Shown here: positions 25,788-34,025 of the stretch, in pieces | Layout: each line of letters starts with the position of its first letter | Position numbering within the stretch: position 1 is the stretch's first letter | From: GCA-2401155 sp045047085 | GTDB lineage: Bacteria > Pseudomonadota > Alphaproteobacteria > Rhizobiales > Rhizobiaceae | Assembly: GCA_045047085.1 (NCBI GenBank) | Contig: JASFYT010000036.1 | Location: 1 to 64,000, forward strand | Direction of reading: 5' to 3' | Length of the DNA: 64,000 nucleotides | Made by a program: the position numbers and the translations under genes | Notes under the pieces: model-generated | The model's input: only the letters and a program-made list of their open reading frames with translations | Database searches by the model: none | What the model was told of the DNA's origin: nothing

Positions 25788-26744
25788 TCAAATAAGGTTT
25801 TTTCCAATGGCAAGAAACTTGTCACGGCGCTGCTTTTGTAGCTCCTCACCATTCAACCCGGAAAGTTCATCCAGCCCAGTTGCAATTTGCTTACCTGCTG
25901 CTGCAATAGTGATTTCCTGATCGCGGTGTGCACCGCCTACAGGCTCTTCAATAATACCATCGATAATGCCAAATCCCAACAAATCCTGCGCCGTAATTTT
26001 CATAGCAGTCGCAACATCTTTTGCCCGTGATGCATCACGCCACAGGATGGAAGCGCCTGCTTCCGGAGAAATCACGCTGTATATGGAATGTTCGAGCATA
26101 TAAACTCGGTTCGCCGTTGCAATCGCAATAGCACCGCCCGATCCGCCCTCGCCGATCACTACCGAAATCACCGGAACTTTAAGATTGAGCGATAATTCAA
26201 CCGAACGGGCAATTGCCTCTGCCTGCCCACGCGCCTCAGCACCGATACCGGGATAGGCACCAGCCGTATCAACCAAAGTGACAACCGGCATATTATACTG
26301 TTCTGCCAAGTTCATAATGCGCACAGCCTTACGATAACCTTCCGGCCTCGCCATACCAAAATTATGTTTCAATCGGCTTTCGGTATCGTGTCCTTTTTCC
26401 TGCCCGATGATGGCAACTGGTTTTCCTTCAAACCTGCCGAAGCCCGCCTGAATGGCTTCGTCTTCACCAAAGTATCGATCGCCAGCCAGCGGTGTATATT
26501 CGGTGATCAGCCCTTTGACGTAATCAACAAAATGCGGCCGGTTAGGATGGCGTGCAATCTGGGTTTTGTGCCATGGGGTGAGTTTGGTATAAAGATCGAC
26601 CAGCAAATCAGTGGATCGTTTTTCCAGCTTTTCGATTTCACCGCTTAAATCAACGCTGTCATCACCATCTGACAGGCTTTTTAGTTCGCGGATTTTACCC
26701 TGAAGGTCAGCAACGGGTTTTTCAAATTCAAGATAGCTTTGCAT
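25788..26744 (-). CDS. accA: Acetyl-CoA carboxylase carboxyltransferase subunit alpha
   Basis: With AccD transfers carboxyl from carboxybiotin to acetyl-CoA to make malonyl-CoA, the committed step of fatty-acid synthesis. 318 residues, normal length. Family blocks: MQSYLEFEKPVADLQGKI, WHKTQIARHPNRPHFVDYV, PVVTLVDTAGAYPGIGAEARGQAEAIA and the oxyanion-hole region VPVISVVIGEGGSGGAIAIA, ending in MLEHSIYSVISPEAGASILWRDA. Two adjacent ATGs (26747 and 26744) are possible. The gene follows xerD on the minus strand, as in many Rhizobiales. Confidence 0.96.
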   Translation of the reverse strand: MQSYLEFEKPVADLQGKIRELKSLSDGDDSVDLSGEIEKLEKRSTDLLVDLYTKLTPWHKTQIARHPNRPHFVDYVKGLITEYTPLAGDRYFGEDEAIQAGFGRFEGKPVAIIGQEKGHDTESRLKHNFGMARPEGYRKAVRIMNLAEQYNMPVVTLVDTAGAYPGIGAEARGQAEAIARSVELSLNLKVPVISVVIGEGGSGGAIAIATANRVYMLEHSIYSVISPEAGASILWRDASRAKDVATAMKITAQDLLGFGIIDGIIEEPVGGAHRDQEITIAAAGKQIATGLDELSGLNGEELQKQRRDKFLAIGKNLI

Positions 26745-26865
26745 CATGTGACGAAGTTCTACTCATACAAATTTCGTTGGCCACGCCGATCAAAATCAGG
26801 CTGAAACTGGCATCATTATTACCTAATCGCATTAATCCCTTAATGCAAGATTTTCTACCACCGCT

Positions 26866-27804
26866 TCACAATTGAGCTAATGGGTGATGTTCTTCGACCA
26901 ATTGACGCAAACGCTCATCGAGTACATGGGTGTAAATCTGGGTGGTCGAAATATCCGAATGGCCTAACAATTGCTGCACAGCACGCAGATCAGCCCCATT
27001 TTGCAGTAAATGGCTGGCAAAAGCATGGCGAATAACATGCGGCGAGACTTTTGCCGGATCAATTCCCGCCGAAATCGCCAGAGCCTTCAAATCCCGGGCA
27101 AAAGCCTGTCGCGTAAAAAATCCGGTTTTTGAACTGGCAGGAAACAGCCATTTATTGTCTTTCCACTTGGCTTGGCCCTCACGGTATTGAAGATAAAGTG
27201 CCATCGCTTCACGCGATTTACGTGACAACGGCACCAATCGCTCCTTATTGCCCTTGCCGGTAACATTGATAAAATCAGCACTGGTCCTTGCTGCTGTCAC
27301 TGGCAGACTTACCAGTTCAGAAACCCTCAAACCTGTCGCATAAAGCGCTTCAATCAATGCGTATAGGCGCAATGCCCGCAATATTTTTGATCTCGATCCG
27401 GTATCACTGCGGCTTGCACCCTCTGCCGCACTGATCAGAACATCCACCTCTTCAATGCTCAATACTTTGGGCAAAGGTCGTGCTTGTTTCGGGCTTTCAA
27501 TCACCGCCGTAGGATCATCGCTACGCAGCCCTTCAGCAAACAGAAACTTATGAAACTGCCGCACCGTCGAAAGATGGCGTGCCTGCGAACTCGCAGCCAA
27601 CCCCTTATCGCTCAGCACAAGCATAAATGAGCGCGCATTCTGGCTGGTGGCAACCAAAAAATCTGACTTTATGTATGAAAGATGATCACCATAACGCAGA
27701 AGATCGCGCTCATAAGACGAAAGAGTATTCTCCGCCGCCCCTCGCTCAGCACTCATCATCTCAAGAAATGATTCTACCAAATGATGGTGTTTGAAATTTT
27801 GCAC
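26866..27804 (-). CDS. xerD: Site-specific tyrosine recombinase XerD
   Basis: With XerC resolves chromosome dimers at dif. 312 residues. The N-terminal SAM-like domain (MMSAERGAAENTLSSYERDL) is followed by the catalytic domain with Arg in YATGLRVSELVSL, Lys in TGKGNKERLVPL, the HxxR box SPHVIRHAFASHLLQNGADLR, and the nucleophile Tyr in GHSDISTTQIYTHV. The GTG at 27804 is the start. XerD rather than XerC is preferred from the context beside aroK and accA. This is the housekeeping copy, and nothing nearby suggests an integrated element. Confidence 0.93.
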   Translation of the reverse strand: MQNFKHHHLVESFLEMMSAERGAAENTLSSYERDLLRYGDHLSYIKSDFLVATSQNARSFMLVLSDKGLAASSQARHLSTVRQFHKFLFAEGLRSDDPTAVIESPKQARPLPKVLSIEEVDVLISAAEGASRSDTGSRSKILRALRLYALIEALYATGLRVSELVSLPVTAARTSADFINVTGKGNKERLVPLSRKSREAMALYLQYREGQAKWKDNKWLFPASSKTGFFTRQAFARDLKALAISAGIDPAKVSPHVIRHAFASHLLQNGADLRAVQQLLGHSDISTTQIYTHVLDERLRQLVEEHHPLAQL

Positions 27805-27821
27805 GTTTCACCACCGCAGGA

Positions 27822-27968
27822 TCAGCGGAGATTAAGCCGCTTGGTTGGAATTTTTACCGTCATTTCCCTCGGTGTCGGCTCAACAAATATAGTCAGCGCG
27901 ATCATGCTGCCATACCCAATTCCCGCCAGAATTCCGATAAAAACAACAAAACGAATAAGGCTCGGCAT
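27822..27968 (-). CDS. Conserved small membrane protein upstream of xerD
   Basis: A 48-codon ORF with one transmembrane helix (residues 4-29, IRFVVFIGILAGIGYGSMIAL) and a short basic tail: EPTPREMTVKIPTKRLNLR. The pattern of a helix, FVEP, REMTV-x-IP and a few terminal residues matches a small ORF I recall next to xerD in Rhizobiales, sometimes mislabelled histidine kinase. The stop is 17 bases from the xerD GTG, so the two are likely cotranscribed. Function unknown. It is easily missed because of its size. Confidence 0.75.
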   Translation of the reverse strand: MPSLIRFVVFIGILAGIGYGSMIALTIFVEPTPREMTVKIPTKRLNLR

Positions 27969-28117
27969 AATTTGTACTGCAGTCCCGTTTTTAAATTGTC
28001 CCCGTAAACTTTACCCTTTATGAGAAACATGCAACCAAATGGCAAGACTCAACCTCTGATTTGTTTCAAGAACTAACCAGTACATATGTGCCCAGACCCG
28101 GAGTAAATACTTACTAA

Positions 28118-28711
28118 ATGACTGTTTCCAGCCGACAAATGAAGATCGAAATCAAAGAAAAACTTGGCAACAAATGTCTCGTTTTTGTTGGCATGATGGG
28201 CAGCGGCAAATCGGCAATCGGTAGAATGGTCGCAACAACGCTTGAGCTTGAGTTCTATGATTCTGATTTGGAAATAGAAAAAGCAGCCGATATGAGCATC
28301 GCTGATATCTTCGAAAAGCTTGGTGAAACCGAATTCCGCCGCGGCGAACAAAAAGTTATTGAACGGGTACTTGGCGACGGGCCACTTGTATTGGCCCTGG
28401 GTGGCGGCGCATTTTTGTCGGAAGCCACAAGAAATGTGATCGGCAAGCGGGCCACATCCATTTGGCTGACAGCCGATGTGGATTTACTCCATTCCCGCGT
28501 CATGCGCAAACCGGGCAAGCGCCCCTTGCTGGAAAACGGCGACGCCAAGCAAATTTTGACAGACCTTTCTAACGCCCGAAACCCAGTCTATCAATTAGCG
28601 GATCTGAAAATTGAATCACTAGATGCATCCAGAATGAAGACCAGAGACGCTGTTATTACCCACCTGTATGATTTCTTCTGCGGTGGCATCGCCAACGCCG
28701 GACAATCATAA
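28118..28711 (+). CDS. aroK: Shikimate kinase
   Basis: Phosphorylates shikimate at O3 in aromatic amino-acid synthesis. 197 residues. Walker A GMMGSGKSAIG, the shikimate-binding D-x-D in FYDSDLEIE, the E-F-R-R block ETEFRRGEQKVIERVL, the glycine loop VLALGGGAFLS, and the LID region RVMRKPGKRPLLENG are all present. The start ATG at 28118 has only a distant GGAG; an internal ATG at 28139 is possible. The aroK stop is immediately followed by the aroB start, so the two are translated in series. Confidence 0.95.
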   Translation: MTVSSRQMKIEIKEKLGNKCLVFVGMMGSGKSAIGRMVATTLELEFYDSDLEIEKAADMSIADIFEKLGETEFRRGEQKVIERVLGDGPLVLALGGGAFLSEATRNVIGKRATSIWLTADVDLLHSRVMRKPGKRPLLENGDAKQILTDLSNARNPVYQLADLKIESLDASRMKTRDAVITHLYDFFCGGIANAGQS

Positions 28712-29830
28712 ATGAACAATTCATCCAATAATAACATCCGGGTTGATCTTGGCCAACGCTCCTATGATATCCGCATCGGCGCAAATTTGATTAATCAAAC
28801 CGCCGGGATATTGCTGGATATTGCGCCCGGCGCCCGCTGCGCTATCGTAACAGATACCAACGTCAATGAAATCTACGGTGCTGATTTACGCTCCCAGTTG
28901 GATGCAGCAAATATCTCCAACACCACTATTGAAATCCCCCCTGGCGAAGCTTCCAAATGCATGGCAATTTTTGCCGATGTGGTCGATCAATTGCTGGCAC
29001 AACGCTTTGAGCGTACGGACGTATTGATTGCCCTTGGTGGTGGCGTGGTCGGCGATCTTGCTGGATTCGCAGCCGCAAGCATGCGCCGCGGTATGAAGTT
29101 TCTACAAATACCCACCAGCCTGTTGGCGCAGGTCGATAGTTCCGTCGGCGGCAAAACCGGCATCAACTCGCCCCACGGCAAAAATCTGATCGGTGCCTTT
29201 CATCAACCTATTCTGGTGGTGGCCGATACCAATATTTTAAAAACCCTCTCACGGCGGGAGTTCACCGCAGGTTACGCAGAAGTCGCAAAATACGGCCTGA
29301 TTGACCGCCCCGAATTTTTCCAATGGCTCGAAAAAAACCATGCCGGCATTTTCAACTATGGCGACGCATTAGCAAAAGCTATTTCCATCTCCTGTCAGGC
29401 CAAAGCCGAAGTGGTGGCCGCCGACGAACAGGAAAGAGGCCAGCGCGCATTGCTCAATCTCGGCCACACATTCGGCCACGCGCTGGAAGGCGCGACCCAA
29501 TACGACAGCACGCGTCTCGTCCATGGCGAGGGGGTGGCAATCGGAACGGTTCTGGCGCATCAATTTTCCAACAGGATGAATTTATGCAGCACAGATTGCA
29601 CCGACAGGGTAATCCGGCATTTCAAGGCTGTGGGATTGCCCACCAGCCTTGCCGATATTCCGGGCGACCTGCCCGATGCGCAAGCATTGATGGATTATAT
29701 CACTCAAGACAAAAAAGTCGTAAAAGGTTCGCTCACGTTTATTCTGACAAAAGGGATTGGCCAGTCTTTCATCGCCAATGATGTTCCCCCCGCTGAAGTA
29801 CTGTCATTTCTGGAGGAAAAACTTCAATAA
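28712..29830 (+). CDS. aroB: 3-dehydroquinate synthase
   Basis: Converts DAHP to 3-dehydroquinate with NAD+ and a divalent metal, the second step of the shikimate pathway. 372 residues. Key segments: IPPGEASKCM (NAD contact), LIALGGGVVGDLAGFAAASMRRGM, IPTSLLAQVDSSVGGKTGINSPHGKNLIGAFHQP (substrate loop), EVAKYGLI, and the metal-binding His residues in NLGHTFGHALEG and RLVHGEGVAIG. It starts directly after the aroK stop. Its own stop overlaps the corC-like start by one base (TAATG). Confidence 0.97.
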   Translation: MNNSSNNNIRVDLGQRSYDIRIGANLINQTAGILLDIAPGARCAIVTDTNVNEIYGADLRSQLDAANISNTTIEIPPGEASKCMAIFADVVDQLLAQRFERTDVLIALGGGVVGDLAGFAAASMRRGMKFLQIPTSLLAQVDSSVGGKTGINSPHGKNLIGAFHQPILVVADTNILKTLSRREFTAGYAEVAKYGLIDRPEFFQWLEKNHAGIFNYGDALAKAISISCQAKAEVVAADEQERGQRALLNLGHTFGHALEGATQYDSTRLVHGEGVAIGTVLAHQFSNRMNLCSTDCTDRVIRHFKAVGLPTSLADIPGDLPDAQALMDYITQDKKVVKGSLTFILTKGIGQSFIANDVPPAEVLSFLEEKLQ

Positions 29831-31089
29831 TGGAAACCTACTGGTTCGTTCTTGCTGCCGTTTTAGTATTGATTGCTCTCTCGGCCTTCTTCTCCGGTTC
29901 CGAGACAGCTCTAACCGCCGTGTCCCGCGCTCGCATGCACCGGCTCGCAAAAAACGGTGACCAACGCGCCAGCGTTGTTATCAACCTTATTGAAAAACGC
30001 GACCGGTTAATTGGTGCTTTGTTAATCGGCAACAACCTCGTCAACATCTTGGCATCAGCCCTTGCCACCAGCTTTTTCCTGAAATTCTACGGCGAATCCG
30101 GCGTGATAATTTCGACCGTAGTTATGACTGTGCTTGTGGTGATTTTTGCCGAGGTCATGCCCAAATCATGGGCCATTACAAATGCCGATAAATTCGCTAT
30201 CAGCGTTTCACCGATTGTTCGCATCCTCGTGTTGGCATTTTCTCCGTTGACTTATGTCATGTCAGGTTTTGTACGCAGGATCTTGCGCCTGTTCGGCATT
30301 CAAATCACCGAGGAACAATCACTCTTATCTGCCCACGAAGAATTACGTGGTGCCATGGATATGCTCCATCAGGAAGGCTCCATCGTTAAAGACGATAAGG
30401 ACCGGCTGGATGGAATTTTAGATCTGCACGAACTCGATGTGGGCGATGTTATGATCCACCGAACGGCGATGGAAAGCATCAACATCGATGATCCATCAGA
30501 AAAAATCGTCAAACAAATCCTCGGAAGCCCCTATACCCGCATTCCAATCTGGCGCGACGAGGTTGAAAACATCATTGGCGTCGTACATGCAAAAGACGTG
30601 CTCAGAAACATCGCCAGCGGAAAGCGCACGGCCAAAACCCTCGACATCATGAAAATCGCCGCCAAGCCGTGGTTCGTGCCGGAAACCACGTCGTTACAAG
30701 CTCAGCTAAACGCTTTCCTGCGCAACAAGGCCCACATCGCTCTTGTTGTGGATGAATATGGCGAAGTGGAAGGCATCGTAACACTGGAAGATATTCTGGA
30801 AGAAATCGTCGGCGAAATTGCCGATGAACACGATGTGGAAGTAGCAGGTGTCGCACGCCAACCTGACGGTTCTTACCTAATCGACGGCACTGTACCGGTC
30901 CGCGACATAAACCGCGCGCTGGACTGGGAACTTCCAGAAGATGAAGCCACCACCGTCGCCGGCTTGGTAATCCACGAAGCCCAGATGATCCCCGAAGAAA
31001 AACAAACATTCACATTCTACAAAAAACGCTTCGTAGTAACCGGCCGCGAGAAAAACCGGATCACCCAATTGCGGGTTCGCGATCTTTGA
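29830..31089 (+). CDS. HlyC/CorC family (CNNM) membrane protein with CBS pair
   Basis: Probable inner-membrane protein linked to magnesium/cobalt homeostasis, often called hemolysin-like although haemolysis is doubtful. 419 residues. The DUF21 domain (about 1-190) contains four helices and the motifs FFSGSETALTAVSRARMHRLA and GNNLVNILASALAT. A CBS pair follows (VMIHRTAMESINID to HIALVVDEYGEVEGIVTLEDILEEIVGEI). The C-terminal CorC_HlyC domain (YLIDGTVPVRDINRALDWELP) ends the protein. It is translationally coupled to aroB, as in related genomes. Its stop abuts the stop of the convergent NYN gene. Confidence 0.9.
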   Translation: METYWFVLAAVLVLIALSAFFSGSETALTAVSRARMHRLAKNGDQRASVVINLIEKRDRLIGALLIGNNLVNILASALATSFFLKFYGESGVIISTVVMTVLVVIFAEVMPKSWAITNADKFAISVSPIVRILVLAFSPLTYVMSGFVRRILRLFGIQITEEQSLLSAHEELRGAMDMLHQEGSIVKDDKDRLDGILDLHELDVGDVMIHRTAMESINIDDPSEKIVKQILGSPYTRIPIWRDEVENIIGVVHAKDVLRNIASGKRTAKTLDIMKIAAKPWFVPETTSLQAQLNAFLRNKAHIALVVDEYGEVEGIVTLEDILEEIVGEIADEHDVEVAGVARQPDGSYLIDGTVPVRDINRALDWELPEDEATTVAGLVIHEAQMIPEEKQTFTFYKKRFVVTGREKNRITQLRVRDL

Positions 31090-31872
31090 TTAGGCAGTCT
31101 GTTGTTCTGATGGCGACATTAGTTCTTTGCGAACATACCAACCGCCATTTTCTCGCTGTACCATTTTTAGCTGGTTAGTTTTTTTCATCAAATCTATCAA
31201 AGAGCCACAACCAAATACCTCTGGCTTGAAATTAGGATCAATACGGCGAATTTCTTTACCGACACTTCCAAAATGAATCCATCCATCCTCAGTCTTCATT
31301 GGAGAAACAGCTTCTCTAAATAGCGGAACAAACTTCGTGGGCGATTTGAGAGATTTTTCAGTTGAGTTATTGCAATCTAGTTTTGACGCAATACGTGGAG
31401 CCAAGTTTTCGAAAGAGACGAACTTATGACATACGTTTTGCAAACTTTTGGGTGGGTTTCGCGAACTGAACCCAAACACCTTTAGGCCTTGTTTGCGAAT
31501 ACGCTCGGCCAGCCGGGTAAAATCGCAATCAGAGGAAACCAAACAAAACCCGTCACAAACCTCATCACGCAACAGGTCCATCGCATCAACGGTCATTGCA
31601 ATATCTGCACCATTTTTGCCTGTTGTCAGCTCAGAAAGGTGCTGCGAACTAATTGCATGTTCAGAAATTATATCGGGTCCCCAATTAATGGACCCCTCAA
31701 CCGAAAAGTCACCATAAACCCGACATACAGAAATCTCACCAAATTTCGCAATTTCTTCAAACAACCTGTCAGCGACGTCAGATGAGACATTATCTCCATC
31801 GATCAACACAGCAAGACGTTGATAGCGGATTGCAGCAGGAAACGGATATAGCTCTCGAACAGCTTTTGTCAT
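31090..31872 (-). CDS. NYN domain protein with C-terminal OST-HTH/LOTUS domain
   Basis: 260 residues. The N-terminal NYN (PIN-like) nuclease fold of the LabA type is seen in RLAVLIDGDNVSSDVADRLFEEI, NGADIAMTVDAMDLL and FCLVSSDCDFTRLAERIRKQG; the Asp residues in these motifs would bind the catalytic metal. The C-terminus (about 185-255) resembles an OST-HTH/LOTUS RNA-binding domain: WIHFGSVGKEIRRIDPNFKPEVFGCGSLIDLMKKT and VQRENGGWYVRK. Such proteins are predicted RNA-processing or RNA-silencing enzymes; the target is unknown. The gene stands alone, convergent with the corC-like gene with no spacer. Confidence 0.82.
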   Translation of the reverse strand: MTKAVRELYPFPAAIRYQRLAVLIDGDNVSSDVADRLFEEIAKFGEISVCRVYGDFSVEGSINWGPDIISEHAISSQHLSELTTGKNGADIAMTVDAMDLLRDEVCDGFCLVSSDCDFTRLAERIRKQGLKVFGFSSRNPPKSLQNVCHKFVSFENLAPRIASKLDCNNSTEKSLKSPTKFVPLFREAVSPMKTEDGWIHFGSVGKEIRRIDPNFKPEVFGCGSLIDLMKKTNQLKMVQRENGGWYVRKELMSPSEQQTA

Positions 31873-31943
31873 CCACTACATGTGTAGCCAAAAATTGAAA
31901 AACCAAACAATTTTTCAACCTATGGTAAACCAACAATGAACCC

Positions 31944-32231
31944 CTACTTCACCTCCTCAGGTGCCTTCGCCTCAATAGCAATTGCATGTAGCCCCCGTTC
32001 CTCCATTAAATCCACAAGCAGCGCGTTAATCCCGCGGTGGCGGGCAACACGGTTCATGCCGGAAAATTTCGGCGACACTATTTTAATCCGAAAATGAGTT
32101 TCGCCTTTCCCATCGAATGATTCCTGATGGCCGGCATGTAAATGGCTCTCATTAATTAGCTCAAGTGCGGTGGGTGCGAATTCGTCGCGGAGCTTTTCTT
32201 CCAGAATTGCTTGTATACTCGGCTGTTCCAT
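31944..32231 (-). CDS. BolA family protein
   Basis: 95 residues. BolA proteins partner monothiol glutaredoxins in [2Fe-2S] cluster handling, and some bind DNA. The conserved His and core are in LINESHLHAGHQ, THFRIKIVSPKFSGMNRVARHRGINALL and GLHAIAIEAKAPEE. This variant resembles the BolA of Rhizobiales that lies next to a J-domain gene. The gene is divergent from the J-protein gene. Confidence 0.93.
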   Translation of the reverse strand: MEQPSIQAILEEKLRDEFAPTALELINESHLHAGHQESFDGKGETHFRIKIVSPKFSGMNRVARHRGINALLVDLMEERGLHAIAIEAKAPEEVK

Positions 32232-32381
32232 GTCTATATCTGTCCCCGATAATCTCGTTCGTATTTCGCTTGGGTTTTGGCATCAGATATTATACAATCT
32301 GGGCCTCAACATCGCGTGATGTCGAGCTAATAGCACATCAGACACAGCAGTTTCAAACCAAACCGAAATCAAAAACCACCT

Positions 32382-33002
32382 ATGGATAAATCTTCAAAAT
32401 ATTTCGATTCCATTCGCATCAAAAAAGGCTCCAAGGCAAAAGCCAAGGCTGCCAAAGTGAGCGCCAATGAATGCCAGTGGGACGGGTGTGAAAAACCTGG
32501 CAGCCACAAAGCACCCGTTGGCCGCGATCAGGAAGGAAAATATCTCAACTTGTGCATCGAGCATGTGCGCGAATATAATAAGTCCTATAATTATTTTTCC
32601 GGTCTCGGTGACGATGAGGTAGCAAAATTGCGTAAGGATGCGCTGACCGGCGGCAGACCAACATGGACCATGGGCGTCAATAAATGGGGCGATGAGCCAC
32701 CACTCTCCAATGGAGACCCACGCGCCGCAGCGGTTGCACGTGTTAGTGCCCGCGCCCGCGCCAGAGCCGGCATGGGTTCTATCGACAGCCCACGCATACG
32801 CAAGCTAAAAACGCTGGAAAAGAAGTCACTGGAAGATTTAGGCCTGCCCCATGACGCCAGTGCTAACGATATTAAAACCCGTTACAAAGAAATGGTGAAG
32901 CGCCATCACCCAGACGCAAACGGCGGCGACCGCAGCACCGAAGAACGCCTGCGCGAAATAATTCAGTCTTATAAGCATTTAAAACAGGCAGGCTTCTGCT
33001 AA
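32382..33002 (+). CDS. J-domain (DnaJ-like) protein
   Basis: 206 residues. A C-terminal J domain (about 150-205) has LEDLGLPHDASANDIKTRYKEM and the HPD tripeptide in KRHHPDANGGD that stimulates DnaK ATPase. The N-terminal 100 residues contain a possible zinc site (ECQWDGCEKPGSHKAP, LCIEHVREYNKSYNYF), a block typical of this alphaproteobacterial J-protein group. It lies 40 bases upstream of cobS, an order shared with Brucella and Agrobacterium relatives. The co-chaperone role is inferred. Confidence 0.9.
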   Translation: MDKSSKYFDSIRIKKGSKAKAKAAKVSANECQWDGCEKPGSHKAPVGRDQEGKYLNLCIEHVREYNKSYNYFSGLGDDEVAKLRKDALTGGRPTWTMGVNKWGDEPPLSNGDPRAAAVARVSARARARAGMGSIDSPRIRKLKTLEKKSLEDLGLPHDASANDIKTRYKEMVKRHHPDANGGDRSTEERLREIIQSYKHLKQAGFC

Positions 33003-33041
33003 AAATTTCAAATTACACACCCCTTTCGGAGAATTAAGAGA

Positions 33042-34010
33042 ATGACTAACGGCATACCGGATACCGAAATTTCGGTTCGGGACACCTTCAATATTGATAG
33101 TGATTGGGTAGTTCCTGCATATTCCGAGACCAGCGAGCATGTGCCCGAGCTGGACCCGGACTATATTTTCGATAAAAACACCACACTGGCCATTCTGGCA
33201 GGTTTTGCTCACAACGCACGTGTGATGGTTTCCGGCTATCACGGCACGGGTAAATCAACCCATATCGAGCAGGTAGCCGCTCGCCTGAATTGGCCTTGCG
33301 TGCGTATCAATCTCGATAGCCATGTGAGCCGCCTTGATCTCATCGGTAAAGATGCAATCGTCGTTAAAGACGGTATGCAGATAACAGAATTCCGCGATGG
33401 TATTCTACCTTGGGCTTATCAAAACAACGTGGCGCTGGTATTTGATGAATATGATGCCGGTCGTCCCGATGTAATGTTCGTTATCCAGCGTGTTCTGGAA
33501 ACTTCCGGCCGTTTGACCCTGCTCGATCAAAGCCGTGTCATCACCCCGCATCCAGCCTTCCGTCTGTTTGCAACCGCCAACACCATTGGCCTTGGCGACA
33601 CTACCGGCCTTTATCACGGCACCCAACAAATCAACCAGGCCCAGATGGATCGCTGGTCACTTGTGGCAACGCTCAACTATCTGCCCCATGATGTGGAAGT
33701 ATCGATCGTTCTGGCCAAAGCCAAATTCTTGGATACCAAAGAGGGCCGCGAGATCGCTTCCAAAATGGTGCGCATCGCGGATATGACCAGAGCAGCTTTC
33801 ATCAATGGTGACCTCTCCACGGTGATGAGCCCGAGAACGGTCATGACATGGGCAATCAATTATAAAATTTTCGGGGATCTAGCCTATTCATTCAAGGTCA
33901 CGTTCCTGAACAAGTGTGACGAGTTGGAACGTCCAACAGTTGCTGAATTCTACCAGCGTGCTTTCGGAGAAGAAATTTCCGAGGTAACCGACAATCTGGT
34001 TTTGGCATAA
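33042..34010 (+). CDS. cobS: Aerobic cobaltochelatase subunit CobS
   Basis: AAA+ ATPase of the CobNST chelatase that inserts cobalt into hydrogenobyrinic acid a,c-diamide in the aerobic B12 pathway. 322 residues. Walker A is VMVSGYHGTGKSTH (about 62-75), Walker B VALVFDEYDAGRPD, then the sensor region LFATANTIGLGDTTGLYHGT. The N-terminal CobS block ISVRDTFNIDSDWVVPAYSE is present. GGAGA precedes the ATG. cobT follows after 15 bases; the large subunit cobN is not in this window. Confidence 0.95.
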   Translation: MTNGIPDTEISVRDTFNIDSDWVVPAYSETSEHVPELDPDYIFDKNTTLAILAGFAHNARVMVSGYHGTGKSTHIEQVAARLNWPCVRINLDSHVSRLDLIGKDAIVVKDGMQITEFRDGILPWAYQNNVALVFDEYDAGRPDVMFVIQRVLETSGRLTLLDQSRVITPHPAFRLFATANTIGLGDTTGLYHGTQQINQAQMDRWSLVATLNYLPHDVEVSIVLAKAKFLDTKEGREIASKMVRIADMTRAAFINGDLSTVMSPRTVMTWAINYKIFGDLAYSFKVTFLNKCDELERPTVAEFYQRAFGEEISEVTDNLVLA

Positions 34011-34025
34011 GATTGGTTAAAGGCG

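Noticed and set aside
26866..27804. Integrated mobile element marked by a tyrosine recombinase
   Set aside because: Sequence and neighbours (accA, aroK) are those of housekeeping XerD; no tRNA, att repeats or phage genes nearby.
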